A stretch of 38,967 nt of DNA from Treponema sp. (GTDB taxonomy: Bacteria > Spirochaetota > Spirochaetia > Treponematales > Treponemataceae): NCBI GenBank assembly GCA_016290995.1, contig JAEEVR010000023.1:1-38967 (forward strand), written 5' to 3'. Positions 1 through 7,894 of this stretch are shown here, piece after piece (position 1 is the stretch's first letter; every line of letters begins with the position of its first letter). The position numbers were made by a program, and so were the translations under genes. The notes beneath the pieces were generated by a model, which was given only the letters and a program-made list of their open reading frames with translations, was not told where the DNA came from and did not search any database.

Positions 1-68
1 TAATCACGAATAAATGTATCATACTTTTGTCTATACAGCACAGTCTTATACCTAGTTGATAAAATCAT
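1..68 (-). CDS. possible partial ORF at left edge (5' end only)
   Basis: An open frame starts at an ATG (66-68, complement) and stays open for 22 codons to the window edge. It reads MILSTRYKTV then LYRQKYDTFIRD. There is no good ribosome binding site and nothing recognisable in so short a piece. It lies downstream of the Cys-containing small peptide, on the same strand, beyond a terminator, which is where a modifying enzyme for such a peptide would be expected. That role is only inferred from position. It may not be a gene. Confidence 0.25.
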   Translation of the reverse strand, partial: MILSTRYKTVLYRQKYDTFIRD

Positions 69-198
69 TATAAGAAACTTTTTTATTTTTCAAAAAAATG
101 CCGTTAAAAAAAATCGAAGTCAATAAAATCGTAAGTCTCTGGTATTCCTTCGACTATAACGCTTTTATTAATAAAGTTCTGTGAAATAATTATTACAA

Positions 199-249
199 CA
201 AAAAAGAAACATCTTACCAAAAGAACTATCAATTTCTTCTGATAAGATG
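199..249 (-). terminator. rho-independent terminator after the small Cys peptide gene
   Basis: Arms at 210-218 and 241-249 (CATCTTACC / GATAAGATG, one mismatch) are extended inward by AAGAA/TTCTT. On the minus strand the stem is followed by a T-rich tract (complement of 199-209). It sits just past the stop of the gene at 262-405, so it ends or attenuates that transcript. Confidence 0.6.
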
Positions 250-261
250 AAGCAATAACGA

Positions 262-405
262 TTACATTGTTATTTCACAAGCTTTACATTTGGCTATGTT
301 GTAACTCGAATTATTGCCTGTTGGTCTTGAATTACCATTACAACCAGCTGCGAAAGAACCTGCAACACCATTCTGCGCAACAACTTGCGGTTTTGTGTAA
401 GCCAT
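262..405 (-). CDS. small Cys-containing peptide, candidate RiPP precursor
   Basis: This 47-residue peptide starts MAYTKPQVVAQNG and ends AKCKACEITM. The start at 405 is chosen because AAGGAG lies about 6 bases upstream; a longer frame from 522 has only a poor GTG start. The N-terminal half looks like a leader. The C-terminal half is rich in Gly, Asn and Ser and holds all three cysteines (residues 22, 40, 43), so the make-up suggests a ribosomally made, post-translationally modified peptide or small bacteriocin. No maturase or transporter is visible inside the window. The neighbour upstream is a four-TM protein read in the same direction. It could instead be an unmodified small protein. The gene call is fairly safe; the RiPP label is inference. 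Confidence 0.5.
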   Translation of the reverse strand: MAYTKPQVVAQNGVAGSFAAGCNGNSRPTGNNSSYNIAKCKACEITM

Positions 406-530
406 AACTTTTCTCCTTATATATTTAAGATTTATATATCCGCCAACGACGGAAAAACAACGCCCCAAAACAGCAAGAATGCTGCATTTGCGCGATTGTT
501 TTCTAATAATTTTGCAAAACACAAAGTCCG

Positions 531-905
531 CTAATTGTATTTATTGAATATTGGCGCCAAGGCTATAATATCCCCTCCATTATGGATAATTAACGCAATA
601 AAAGAAAAAACCGCTCCAATCGCATATATTTCTGCATTAAACTTTAAAAGAAGGACCAAAATAAGAATTAGGTGAACAATTATGCCTATAGTCACCAACA
701 AGCGGCCTCTTGGTCCTCCAATTCCAAACATAAAGAACAAAAAGCAGTTTCCAATTGCAAGAACAATCGATAAAATATTTAGAAAAATTCCTAAACCAGA
801 TCCAAGTTCATCAAAAACAGAAATAGCACAACCAATACACATACCCATTGCCGCAATGAATAAAAGCCTTTTTATCCATAACCAAACTGTTCTAAAAAAA
901 CTCAT
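531..905 (-). CDS. small integral membrane protein
   Basis: This protein of 124 residues has about four hydrophobic segments, roughly residues 10-30, 38-62, 68-88 and 90-110. The start at 905 is supported by a GGAGG about 7 bases upstream. It belongs to no family I can name. It reads away from the XRE regulator gene across a promoter region full of TTCTCGA repeats, and toward the small Cys peptide gene, so peptide and membrane protein may be co-transcribed. An immunity or export helper for the peptide is possible, but only by position. Confidence 0.65.
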   Translation of the reverse strand: MSFFRTVWLWIKRLLFIAAMGMCIGCAISVFDELGSGLGIFLNILSIVLAIGNCFLFFMFGIGGPRGRLLVTIGIIVHLILILVLLLKFNAEIYAIGAVFSFIALIIHNGGDIIALAPIFNKYN

Positions 906-922
906 ATAGAGCCTCCATTTTT

Positions 923-1020
923 TTCTCGAAAATTTCGAATATTTAATTCGAATTCTCGATATAATACTAGTATAGCGCGAATTTTCTCGAAGTCAACTAA
1001 ATTTTTTCACTTTTTCTCGA
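923..1020. promoter_or_regulatory. operator array: four TTCTCGA repeats at 30-31 bp spacing
   Basis: TTCTCGA occurs at 923-929, 953-959, 984-990 and 1014-1020, giving spacings of 30, 31 and 30 bp, about three helical turns, so all copies face the same side of the DNA. The first copy belongs to the palindrome TCGAAAATTTCGA (926-938), and a further AATTCGAATT palindrome lies at 944-953. The array covers the intergenic region between the membrane protein and the XRE regulator. The natural reading is cooperative binding by the adjacent XRE protein (autoregulation plus control of the divergent gene), which is inferred. Confidence 0.55.
969..996 (-). promoter_or_regulatory. sigma-70-type promoter for the membrane protein/peptide genes
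   Basis: On the minus strand, TTGACT (996-991) is followed by a 16-base spacer and TATACT (974-969). Two TTCTCGA repeats lie downstream of it and one overlaps the -35 flank, so a bound repressor would block it. A plus-strand TATAAT at 960-965 may serve the divergent XRE gene, though its -35 is poor. Confidence 0.55.
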
Positions 1021-1033
1021 TTATATTAGAGCC

Positions 1034-1315
1034 ATGGACGAATATTTGGACGCTTTCCGCATGAACATGAAGCACTATAGGGAAAAGGCAGGCATTTCGC
1101 AGACCCATCTTTCGGTTTTGTGCGCTTGCGGAGCAGGAACAATAGGCGGCATAGAAGCGGGCAAGGCAAAGCCGTCGTTCGACATGATGGTAAAAATCGC
1201 AAAGGCCCTAAATGTCAGTCCTGCCGATTTGTTCATAAGGGACTCCTCAAAAAAAATGTCGGACTTCCACGAGTCCCTAAAGTCAGACTTTGACCGCATC
1301 TTGGCAAAGATATAG
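1034..1315 (+). CDS. XRE-family HTH transcriptional regulator
   Basis: This protein of 93 residues has a Cro/CI-type helix-turn-helix at about residues 10-66: FRMNMKHYREKAGISQTHLS, then GTIGGIEAGKAKPS, then MMVKIAKALNVSPADLF. A short charged tail (residues 67-93) may form a dimerisation helix. It lacks a peptidase or ligand domain, as in small phage-type or bacteriocin-cluster repressors. The start at 1034 has no strong ribosome binding site. Upstream is the TTCTCGA array shared with the divergent membrane protein gene, which it probably represses along with itself. Its 3' end overlaps the convergent FlhB-like gene by 33 bases. Family assignment is firm; the target is inferred. Confidence 0.88.
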   Translation: MDEYLDAFRMNMKHYREKAGISQTHLSVLCACGAGTIGGIEAGKAKPSFDMMVKIAKALNVSPADLFIRDSSKKMSDFHESLKSDFDRILAKI

Positions 1316-1939
1316 CTTTGTCCGACTTTTATTGTACCTTGGAAGGTCTTTGTAAACTTGGACGGCCATGCAAAAAAGCAAACTTGGTATTTCAGAATTC
1401 AGAGCGCAACGCTCCATCAACGACTTTGCAAAGGAAGCGCTCTCCACAACTTTGACTTTGCTCTCTTTGGCCAGCCGCCTAGAAAAGCCGACGTCAAAGC
1501 TTTTGTAAATTACGGCCGGGGCTTCCATTGTTTTTTCGTCATAGCGCAATCCGGCGGCGCATTCATTCCCGCAAACGACAAGCGCGTCGCATTTCTTTAC
1601 AATCTTTTTCATTTCCTTGCCATGCGTCCATATAATCGGATTTTCAATCTCATCAAGATTCAAATAAAAGCTGTCGCCAGCAGAGTAATTGCGGAACAAG
1701 AGCAAAGAAAGCGCGTCGTTTTCAACAACCATAACGCCGTTCGAAAAAGCGATTTGTTTTGCAAAGGCCAGTTCGCTTCTAAGGCAAACCACCGTGACGC
1801 GCGAGCCATAATTTTCGCCGCGGCGCAAGCCCACCGCCCTGTGAGCGCCGCCGACAACCAAACAATCAGACTGCCTTACGCGCTCCTCAATTTTGCAAAA
1901 GTCGGTTTTATACGCTCCCGCTTCCATAAAAAAGTTCAT
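1283..1939 (-). CDS. tandem FlhB/YscU C-terminal-like protein lacking NPTH
   Basis: This protein of 218 residues is built from two copies of the cytoplasmic C-terminal module of the flagellar/type III export switch FlhB. Copy 2 (about residues 117-200) matches best: DALVV, then GLRYDEKTMEAPAVIYKSFD, then RRLAKESKVKVVES and IPSLL, in the order seen in FlhB. Copy 1 (about 25-100) repeats the layout: DCLVV, AVGLRRGENYGSRVTVV, AFAKQIAFSNGVMVVEND. The self-cleaving Asn-Pro-Thr-His is GGAH (30-33) in copy 1 and CGNE (123-126) in copy 2, so autoproteolysis is not expected. No FlhB membrane domain is present. The start at 1939 follows a GAGGGG; an upstream in-frame ATG at 2002 has no ribosome site. 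No flagellar gene is nearby. A FlhX-like export accessory role is a guess. Confidence 0.65.
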   Translation of the reverse strand: MNFFMEAGAYKTDFCKIEERVRQSDCLVVGGAHRAVGLRRGENYGSRVTVVCLRSELAFAKQIAFSNGVMVVENDALSLLLFRNYSAGDSFYLNLDEIENPIIWTHGKEMKKIVKKCDALVVCGNECAAGLRYDEKTMEAPAVIYKSFDVGFSRRLAKESKVKVVESASFAKSLMERCALNSEIPSLLFCMAVQVYKDLPRYNKSRTKLYLCQDAVKV

Positions 1940-2009
1940 CGTCACACCCCTCGCAGCCGCAACGCCCTCGCTTGCGATTCGACTGCCTTTAGGGCGCATC
2001 ATAACGATT

Positions 2010-2034
2010 CACTACATCATTCTGCGATGTAGTG
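2010..2034. repeat. perfect 9-bp inverted repeat
   Basis: CACTACATC (2010-2018) and GATGTAGTG (2026-2034) are perfect complements around a 7-base loop, about 70 bases upstream of the FlhB-like gene's start. It could be an operator or an RNA hairpin. No T-run follows it directly. Confidence 0.5.
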
Positions 2035-2065
2035 AAAACTTTTTCAAATTTTTAAAAAGTTTTCA
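2033..2065. repeat. perfect 12-bp inverted repeat, terminator-like
   Basis: TGAAAACTTTTT (2033-2044) and AAAAAGTTTTCA (2054-2065) flank a 9-base AT-rich loop and abut the preceding inverted repeat. The pair of hairpins lies between the FlhB-like gene (leftward) and the structured transcript (rightward). The role is unknown. Confidence 0.45.
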
Positions 2066-2132
2066 GTAGGAATTGAATACTGTGACAATGCGGAAAAGTC
2101 AAAAAAAAATAGACTTATAAACAACAAAACAC

Positions 2133-2161
2133 TTTACAAATCAACAAACATATAGTATACT
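2133..2161 (+). promoter_or_regulatory. strong sigma-70-type promoter of the structured small transcript
   Basis: TTTACA (2133-2138), a 17-base spacer and TATACT (2156-2161) predict a start at about 2168-2169. This is exactly where the 5' strand of the long-range RNA helix begins, which supports both the promoter and the structure. Confidence 0.65.
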
Positions 2162-2243
2162 AAAGTCTGCACCCGTGACATGGGCGGATTGCCCCCAAGC
2201 TCGACCGGCCGCAAGGCTGGAATAATCGAATTGGAGGCTGCTA

Positions 2244-2345
2244 TTGAGTTTGTATGAAATAGCGATGGTGGTTCTTACTGCCGTCAAAATTGTCTACGAC
2301 ATACTTAGCGACCTTCTCCAAAGATGGAATAAAGGAAGCGAGTAA
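2244..2345 (+). CDS. 33-residue hydrophobic peptide, holin-like/type I toxin candidate
   Basis: The ORF uses TTG as start with GGAGG (2233-2237) six bases upstream. The peptide begins (M)SLYEIAMVVLTAVKIVYD and ends QRWNKGSE. It has one hydrophobic, partly amphipathic segment (about residues 5-25) and a charged tail. The size and the N-terminal Ser-Leu-Tyr-Glu pattern recall the short putative holin-like toxin family. The resemblance is from memory and the segment carries a Lys and an Asp that weaken it as a membrane span. It lies wholly inside the structured RNA, and its ribosome site can be masked by its own coding region, as is common for toxin mRNAs. No antisense RNA was proven. Confidence 0.45.
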   Translation: MSLYEIAMVVLTAVKIVYDILSDLLQRWNKGSE

Positions 2346-2409
2346 AAAAATAGCCCGCTCTGTCTCGACCACAGAACGGGCGAACTGTCCGTAAGGACAA
2401 AACCCAATG

Positions 2410-2443
2410 GGGCAAGACGCGTGTCGCGGGTGCCCTTGTTTTT
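2410..2443 (+). terminator. terminator of the structured transcript
   Basis: GGGCA/TGCCC close a stem with an inner GAC-GCGT-GTC hairpin, followed by TTGTTTTT (2436-2443). The right arm overlaps the 3' strand of the long-range helix with the 5' end, so the two folds compete. Confidence 0.55.
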
Positions 2444-2481
2444 AACTATACACCTACCCTTACATTTTGTCAAGCAAAACG

Positions 2482-2520
2482 CAAAACAAAAAAAAACGTC
2501 GGCCTCAAAAGAAGCCGACG
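2482..2520 (-). terminator. rho-independent terminator of the trp operon
   Basis: CGTCGGC (2497-2503) and GCCGACG (2514-2520) form a 7-bp stem. On the minus strand it is followed by a long T-run (complement of the A-run 2488-2496). It is about 230 bases beyond the trpA stop. Confidence 0.8.
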
Positions 2521-2749
2521 CAGAAGATTCAAAAGAGCCCCCCATCATCATTAGCGGCTAAGCGCGGTTCAGGCGCCTGCCCGGAGCTTGAACGCTCTAG
2601 AAACGTCCGCTCATCTCGCTGGCTCGCAACGGGGGGGATTGCGCCTTGATTGGCGCTATTTAGGAGGCAAGCCTGACCCCTTTATTAATAATATACGAGC
2701 GACCACCCAAAAAGTCAAGGAAAAATCGCGCAAATTGCTATGCAAGACC
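2521..2749. other. untranslated stretch between trpA and its terminator
   Basis: No convincing gene is seen on either strand in this region. It includes a small GCGCC/GGCGC hairpin near 2641-2656 and otherwise GC-rich sequence of no clear type. It may be an unusually long trp operon 3' untranslated region or decayed DNA. Confidence 0.4.
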
Positions 2750-3505
2750 TTAATTGCCGCCCGTCAACTCCTGCGCCTTGGCCTTGACCGCCTCAAAGAG
2801 CGCGGCTTTGTCGCCGGCGTTGGCGCTGATCGTGCGGACAAAAACGCTTCCGGCTACTACGGCCTCAACGTAGGGGGCAAGCGCCTTGGACTGCTCGCCC
2901 TTGCTGATTCCAAAGCCGCCGTAAACCTTGCTTCCGCCCGAGGCGACTTTTTTTATAAATTCGATTGTGTCTTGGCCGATCGTCGTGTCGCTTCCGGTGA
3001 TGCCGGTGCGCAAGGCGGCGTAGATGCACTTAAAGCCCGCGCCCGCCATTTTTTGCAAGCGGTCGGCGCTCATGCTGGGCGCGGCCACGGGAATGTTTTC
3101 CATTCCGTTTTCCTTGCAGGCGGCGGTAAGGCCCTCGTCAAAGTCAAAGGGAAGGTCCGGGATTATCATTCCGTTCACGCCGGCGGCCGCGGCGCGCTTG
3201 CAAAATTCCTTCACTCCCGGTGTGAAGACCAACGAGCCGTAGCTCATAAGATAAATCGTAGTTTGCGGAAACTCGTCATGGATTTTTTTTATCAAGGCAA
3301 GGCCGTCGGCGGTCTTGTATCCGCGTTCCAAAACTTTTGTGCACGCTCCCTGAATCGCAGGGCCGTCCGCGCTTGGGTCGCTAAAAGCCAATTGTATTTC
3401 CAAAATGTCCGCTCCGCCCGCGACCAAAGCCCTGGCCGCCTCAAGCGAAAGTTCGTCGGTGGGATAGCCCGCCACCAAGTGCGACATTAATTTTATTTTT
3501 GCCAT
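2750..3505 (-). CDS. trpA: tryptophan synthase alpha subunit
   Basis: It cleaves indole-3-glycerol phosphate to indole and glyceraldehyde 3-phosphate in the cytoplasm and passes indole to TrpB. The 251-residue TIM barrel keeps the catalytic Glu (E36, in ILEIQLAFSDP) and Asp (D47, in SADGP), the YGGFGIS phosphate loop and a final GSVFVRT strand. It is shorter at the N-terminus than the usual ~265 residues: the protein begins at the first strand (MSHLVAGYPTD) and lacks most of the leading helix. No upstream extension is indicated, since an AGGAG-type site precedes this ATG and the trpB stop lies only 9 bases away. It is the last gene of the trp operon, followed by a terminator. Function is certain. 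Confidence 0.96.
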   Translation of the reverse strand: MAKIKLMSHLVAGYPTDELSLEAARALVAGGADILEIQLAFSDPSADGPAIQGACTKVLERGYKTADGLALIKKIHDEFPQTTIYLMSYGSLVFTPGVKEFCKRAAAAGVNGMIIPDLPFDFDEGLTAACKENGMENIPVAAPSMSADRLQKMAGAGFKCIYAALRTGITGSDTTIGQDTIEFIKKVASGGSKVYGGFGISKGEQSKALAPYVEAVVAGSVFVRTISANAGDKAALFEAVKAKAQELTGGN

Positions 3506-3514
3506 AATCGTCTC

Positions 3515-4782
<1,268 letters not shown>

Positions 4783-4783
<1 letters not shown>

Positions 4784-6288
4784 TATAGTTCTCCAAAAAA
4801 TTTCTTTAGCTTTTCCAAATCTTTTTTTCCGGGAGCGGCTTCCAACAAGCTGGAAGCGTCGATTAATTCGGGGGAATATTTTTCTATTACATCCCGAACG
4901 TTGTCCGCGCTCAAACCGCCTGCAAGCCACAAGGGCGACTTTTTCTTGGCCTCAAAAACCAAGTCCTCCGCGACTTGCGTTCCCGTTCCGCCAACTTTGT
5001 CGCCAACCTTTGCGTCTGTCAATACGCGCGGCTCGCCAAGGTTAAGAAGGCCTTGGATTTTGTCCACCCCATCCGCGCCGCTCAAGTTCGCCGCGCAGTA
5101 ATGGGCAAGCGACAAGTTTTCCTTGTCGGCAAAGAACTCGTTGGCCGCCCGCTCGCCGTGCAATTGAATAAAATCCAACACGCCTTGTCGCGCAAGGGAA
5201 AGGGCCGCCTTTGCCTGCTGGCTTGTCGTGTCGGTGATTACGCCAACCAACAATGGAGCGGCTTTTTTGGCTTGCGACAAGTCTTGCAAGGCGGCGCGAA
5301 CTTCGCGGACAACGCTTTCGCTTGCGTTGCGCGGAGAGGCTTCGCAAAAGACAAAGCCCAAAAGGTCGGCGCCAAGGTCCGCGGCGGCCATCGCGTCTTC
5401 TTTGTTCGTAAGGCCGCAGATTTTTACAAGCGGTTTTTTGGCCTTGCGACTGTTCGCGATTTTTTTCCAAGCAAGCGCGTTGGGCGTTTCCGTTCCAGAC
5501 ACAAAGGCTTTGACAAAAGAGGCGGCCTTGCTTGTGTCGCGCGCGGCGGCTTCGCCCAGCAAAAGGCCGGCAAAGCCAAGGCTTCCGGCAAAGGAGGATG
5601 CTTGGGCGGTCCTGATTCCGCTTTCAAAAACAACGTTGCAATCCTGCCCCATCGCGGCCTTTATCTCTTCCAAAAAGCCAAGCGGCGTCAAAAGGTCGAT
5701 TGAAAAATCCTTAAGGTCGCGCGCGTTCACTCCGCAAACGATTGCGGGAACGTTCGCGCCGGCAAGTTTTTTTGCCTCAACCAACTTTTGCAAGTCGTCC
5801 GCCAAGCGCAATTCGACAAAGGCCGTCATTCCAAAAGAAGAAACGCGCTCCAACATTCGCGCCAAGACTTCTTTTTCCAAAATGCGCGCGATGAGCAAGA
5901 CCGCGTCCGCTCCGCACTTGTAGGCAATGTCGATTTCGTCAGGGCAAACCAAAAAGTCTTTTCGCAAAACCGCCACGTCAACGGATTGGCAAACGCTTAT
6001 CAAATCGCCAAGGTTTCCCTTAAAATAATTTTCTTCGGTCAAAACGCTTATCGCGGAAGCGCCCGCCTCTTGGTAAGCCAAGGCGGTTTCGGACGCGTTC
6101 AGTTTTGGAGCGATGTCTCCCTTGCTGGGCGACGCTCGCTTTACTTCCAAAACAACTCCCTTTTCTTGAATAAAGGGATGGACGCGCCGCTTTCGTTCCT
6201 GCGGAATCTCGTAGCCAAAGTCAAGGCCGCGCGTTTCCATGTCGGCTTTGCGGCCTTCAACAATCTGTGTAAGAATGTCCGCCGCCAT
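4783..6288 (-). CDS. trpCF: fused indole-3-glycerol phosphate synthase / PRA isomerase
   Basis: A bifunctional enzyme for two successive steps, PRA to CdRP (TrpF) and CdRP to indole-3-glycerol phosphate (TrpC). Residues 1-260 are TrpC: EVKRASPSKG with K50, LRKDF with K110, an AFVEL Glu at 159, CGVNARDL, FESGI and LLLGEA. Residues 285-501 are TrpF: KPLVKICGLT with general base C291, QLHG, VLTD with acid D425, GGTG, and WLAGGLSADNV. Both active sites look intact. The fusion order C-F is the same as in E. coli. It starts just after the trpGD stop (gap of one base) and its stop overlaps the trpB ATG, so translation is probably coupled. Confidence 0.95.
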
Positions 6289-6289
6289 T

Positions 6290-7894
6290 TTAGCCCGCCA
6301 ATTCCTTAGAAACAGCTTGTATTTCCTGCAACTTTTTCAAGGCCTTTCCGCTGTCAATCGCGGCGAGCGCCATGTCGTAGCCTTCCTTTAAGGTCTTTGT
6401 TTTTCCGCTTAGATACAAGACGGCGCCGGTGTTGAGGCCGATTGACGCGCGGATGGTTTTCTTTCCCTTTCCGTTAAGAACGTCCATCGCGAGAGCGGCG
6501 TTGTCCGCTCCGTTTCCGCCCATAAGCTCCGCCTCGTCAACGCCTTCGATTCCAAACTTGGCCGGGTCGATCGCGTAGCGAGTTTCGTTTCCGTTTCCGT
6601 CGATTTGGAAAACGTCAGTGATCGCGCAGGGGCTGATTTCGTCGTAGCCGTCGCGGCTTGCGATTACCATTACGCGCTTGGCTCCCAAAGCCTTTGCCGC
6701 GCGCGCGTATGTTTCAAGCAAATCATGGCTGTAAACGCCAAGCACTTGGTAGTCGGGGCAAGAAGGATTTAGGAGCGGGCCCAAAACGTTCATCACGGTC
6801 TTTACGCCCAAGGCCTTTCTTACCGGAGCGGCAAAGCGCATGGCGGAATGGTAAAGGGGCGCCATCAAAAAGGCGAAGCCTGTCTTTTGGGCAAGTTCCG
6901 CAGTCTTGTCGGGGCTTGCGCTGATGTTGATTCCGAGCGCCTCAAAAAAGTCCGCCGCTCCTGACTTGGAGGAAACTGCGCGGTTTCCGTGCTTGATCAC
7001 CGGCTGGCCGCAAGCGTCGGCGACAATGGCCGAGAGCGACGAAATGTTAAAGCTGCCCTTTCCGTCGCCGCCGGTTCCAACGATTTCGGCGTGGCCGGAA
7101 AGCTTTAGCGGGAAAGACTTTTTCTTTTTAAGAAGAGCCTTTGCGCAGCCTGTGATTTCGGACTCGGCCACGCCCTTTGCCGCCATCGCCACAAGAATCG
7201 CGGCCATGACGCGCTCGTCCATCATTCCGTCGGTCATGATGTCCATAAAGAATTCGGCCTGCTTTTCGGACAAGTCCTTTTTGAAAATCAACTGGTTAAG
7301 GTATTCGGCCACGGGAAGGTTTTCGCGGCGGTAGTTCAAAAAGGCCATGAAGAATTTTTGGACGTCGCCGCTTGCGATTGATTCCGGGTGGAATTGGACG
7401 CCTTCTATGTCGTACTTTTTGTGGCGAATTCCCATTATGTCGCCGTCCGTCGCGCGCGCGGTGATTTCAAAGTCGTCGCTTAAAGTGGACTCGTCAACGA
7501 CAAGCGAATGGTATCTCGTGAACTTTCCTTTTTTTCCGATCGCGCGGAAAAGGCCCTTTCCGTCCAAGTCCATTTCTTCGACGATTCCGTGCTTGATGAA
7601 CTTGGCTCCGACAATCTTGGCGCCAAAGGCTTCGGCGATCGCCTGGTGGCCCAAGCAAATTCCCAAAATGGGAATTTTTCCGGCGAAATACTTTATCGCC
7701 TCTTCGCTGATTCCAGCGTCGCGCGGAGTTCCCGGGCCGGGAGAGATAACCAAGTAGTCGGGCTTCATCGCCTCGATGTCGGCGACCGTCACCGCGTCGT
7801 TTCGGACAACCTCAACCTTTTCGCTTCCGTAAGTTTGCAAGGCTTGGACAACATTGTATGTGAACGAATCATAATTGTCGATTACTAAAATCAT
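6290..7894 (-). CDS. trpGD: fused anthranilate synthase glutaminase / phosphoribosyltransferase
   Basis: TrpG (about residues 1-190) supplies ammonia from glutamine to TrpE. It has SPGPGTP, the nucleophile C80 in GICLGHQ, and H169/E171 in FHPES, so the triad is complete. TrpD (about 196-534) transfers phosphoribosyl to anthranilate; GTGGDGKGSFNISS and KHGNRAVSSKSGAADFFE are its PRPP and anthranilate loops. The same fusion occurs in enterobacteria. The ATG overlaps the trpE stop (TAATG) after CGGAGGAAAAA. Both domains look active. Confidence 0.95.
   Translation of the reverse strand: MILVIDNYDSFTYNVVQALQTYGSEKVEVVRNDAVTVADIEAMKPDYLVISPGPGTPRDAGISEEAIKYFAGKIPILGICLGHQAIAEAFGAKIVGAKFIKHGIVEEMDLDGKGLFRAIGKKGKFTRYHSLVVDESTLSDDFEITARATDGDIMGIRHKKYDIEGVQFHPESIASGDVQKFFMAFLNYRRENLPVAEYLNQLIFKKDLSEKQAEFFMDIMTDGMMDERVMAAILVAMAAKGVAESEITGCAKALLKKKKSFPLKLSGHAEIVGTGGDGKGSFNISSLSAIVADACGQPVIKHGNRAVSSKSGAADFFEALGINISASPDKTAELAQKTGFAFLMAPLYHSAMRFAAPVRKALGVKTVMNVLGPLLNPSCPDYQVLGVYSHDLLETYARAAKALGAKRVMVIASRDGYDEISPCAITDVFQIDGNGNETRYAIDPAKFGIEGVDEAELMGGNGADNAALAMDVLNGKGKKTIRASIGLNTGAVLYLSGKTKTLKEGYDMALAAIDSGKALKKLQEIQAVSKELAG

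Larger units (their letters stand above)
2168..2443 (+). ncRNA. compact structured RNA, ends paired, carrying a small ORF
   Basis: A transcript of about 275 bases is bounded by a promoter and a hairpin plus T-run. The 5' segment 2169-2180 (GCACCCGTGACA) pairs with 2422-2433 (TGTCGCGGGTGC) over 12 contiguous pairs with one G.U. Further hairpins are seen at 2205-2220 (GCAA tetraloop), 2353-2381 (10 pairs, one mismatch) and 2386-2399 (GTAA tetraloop). The ribosome site of the internal ORF (2231-2236, TTGGAG) can pair with CTCCAA at 2316-2321. It resembles a tightly folded type I toxin mRNA. It is not tmRNA (no tRNA-like end), RNase P or SRP RNA by the motifs I know. The family is not recognised. 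Confidence 0.55.

Noticed and set aside
205..216. 12-mer AGAAACATCTTA shared with the trp operator edge (near 9369)
   Set aside because: At 205 it is part of a terminator stem and tract and lacks the palindromic partner; probably chance.
2168..2443. tmRNA
   Set aside because: The ends pair and an ORF is inside, but there is no tRNA-like T arm, no Ala acceptor and no tag-type ORF ending.
2553..2680. GC-rich segment that looked like a possible tRNA
   Set aside because: No TTCAA/TTCGA T-loop, acceptor stem or anticodon arm could be formed on either strand.
2588..3490. Long plus-strand open frame opposite trpA, and similar frames opposite the other trp genes
   Set aside because: Shadows of strongly coding minus-strand genes; no ribosome sites or recognisable domains.
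4784..4930. 49-residue N-terminal extension of TrpB
   Set aside because: Overlaps trpCF, lacks TrpB similarity, and the ATG at 4783 has a good ribosome site.
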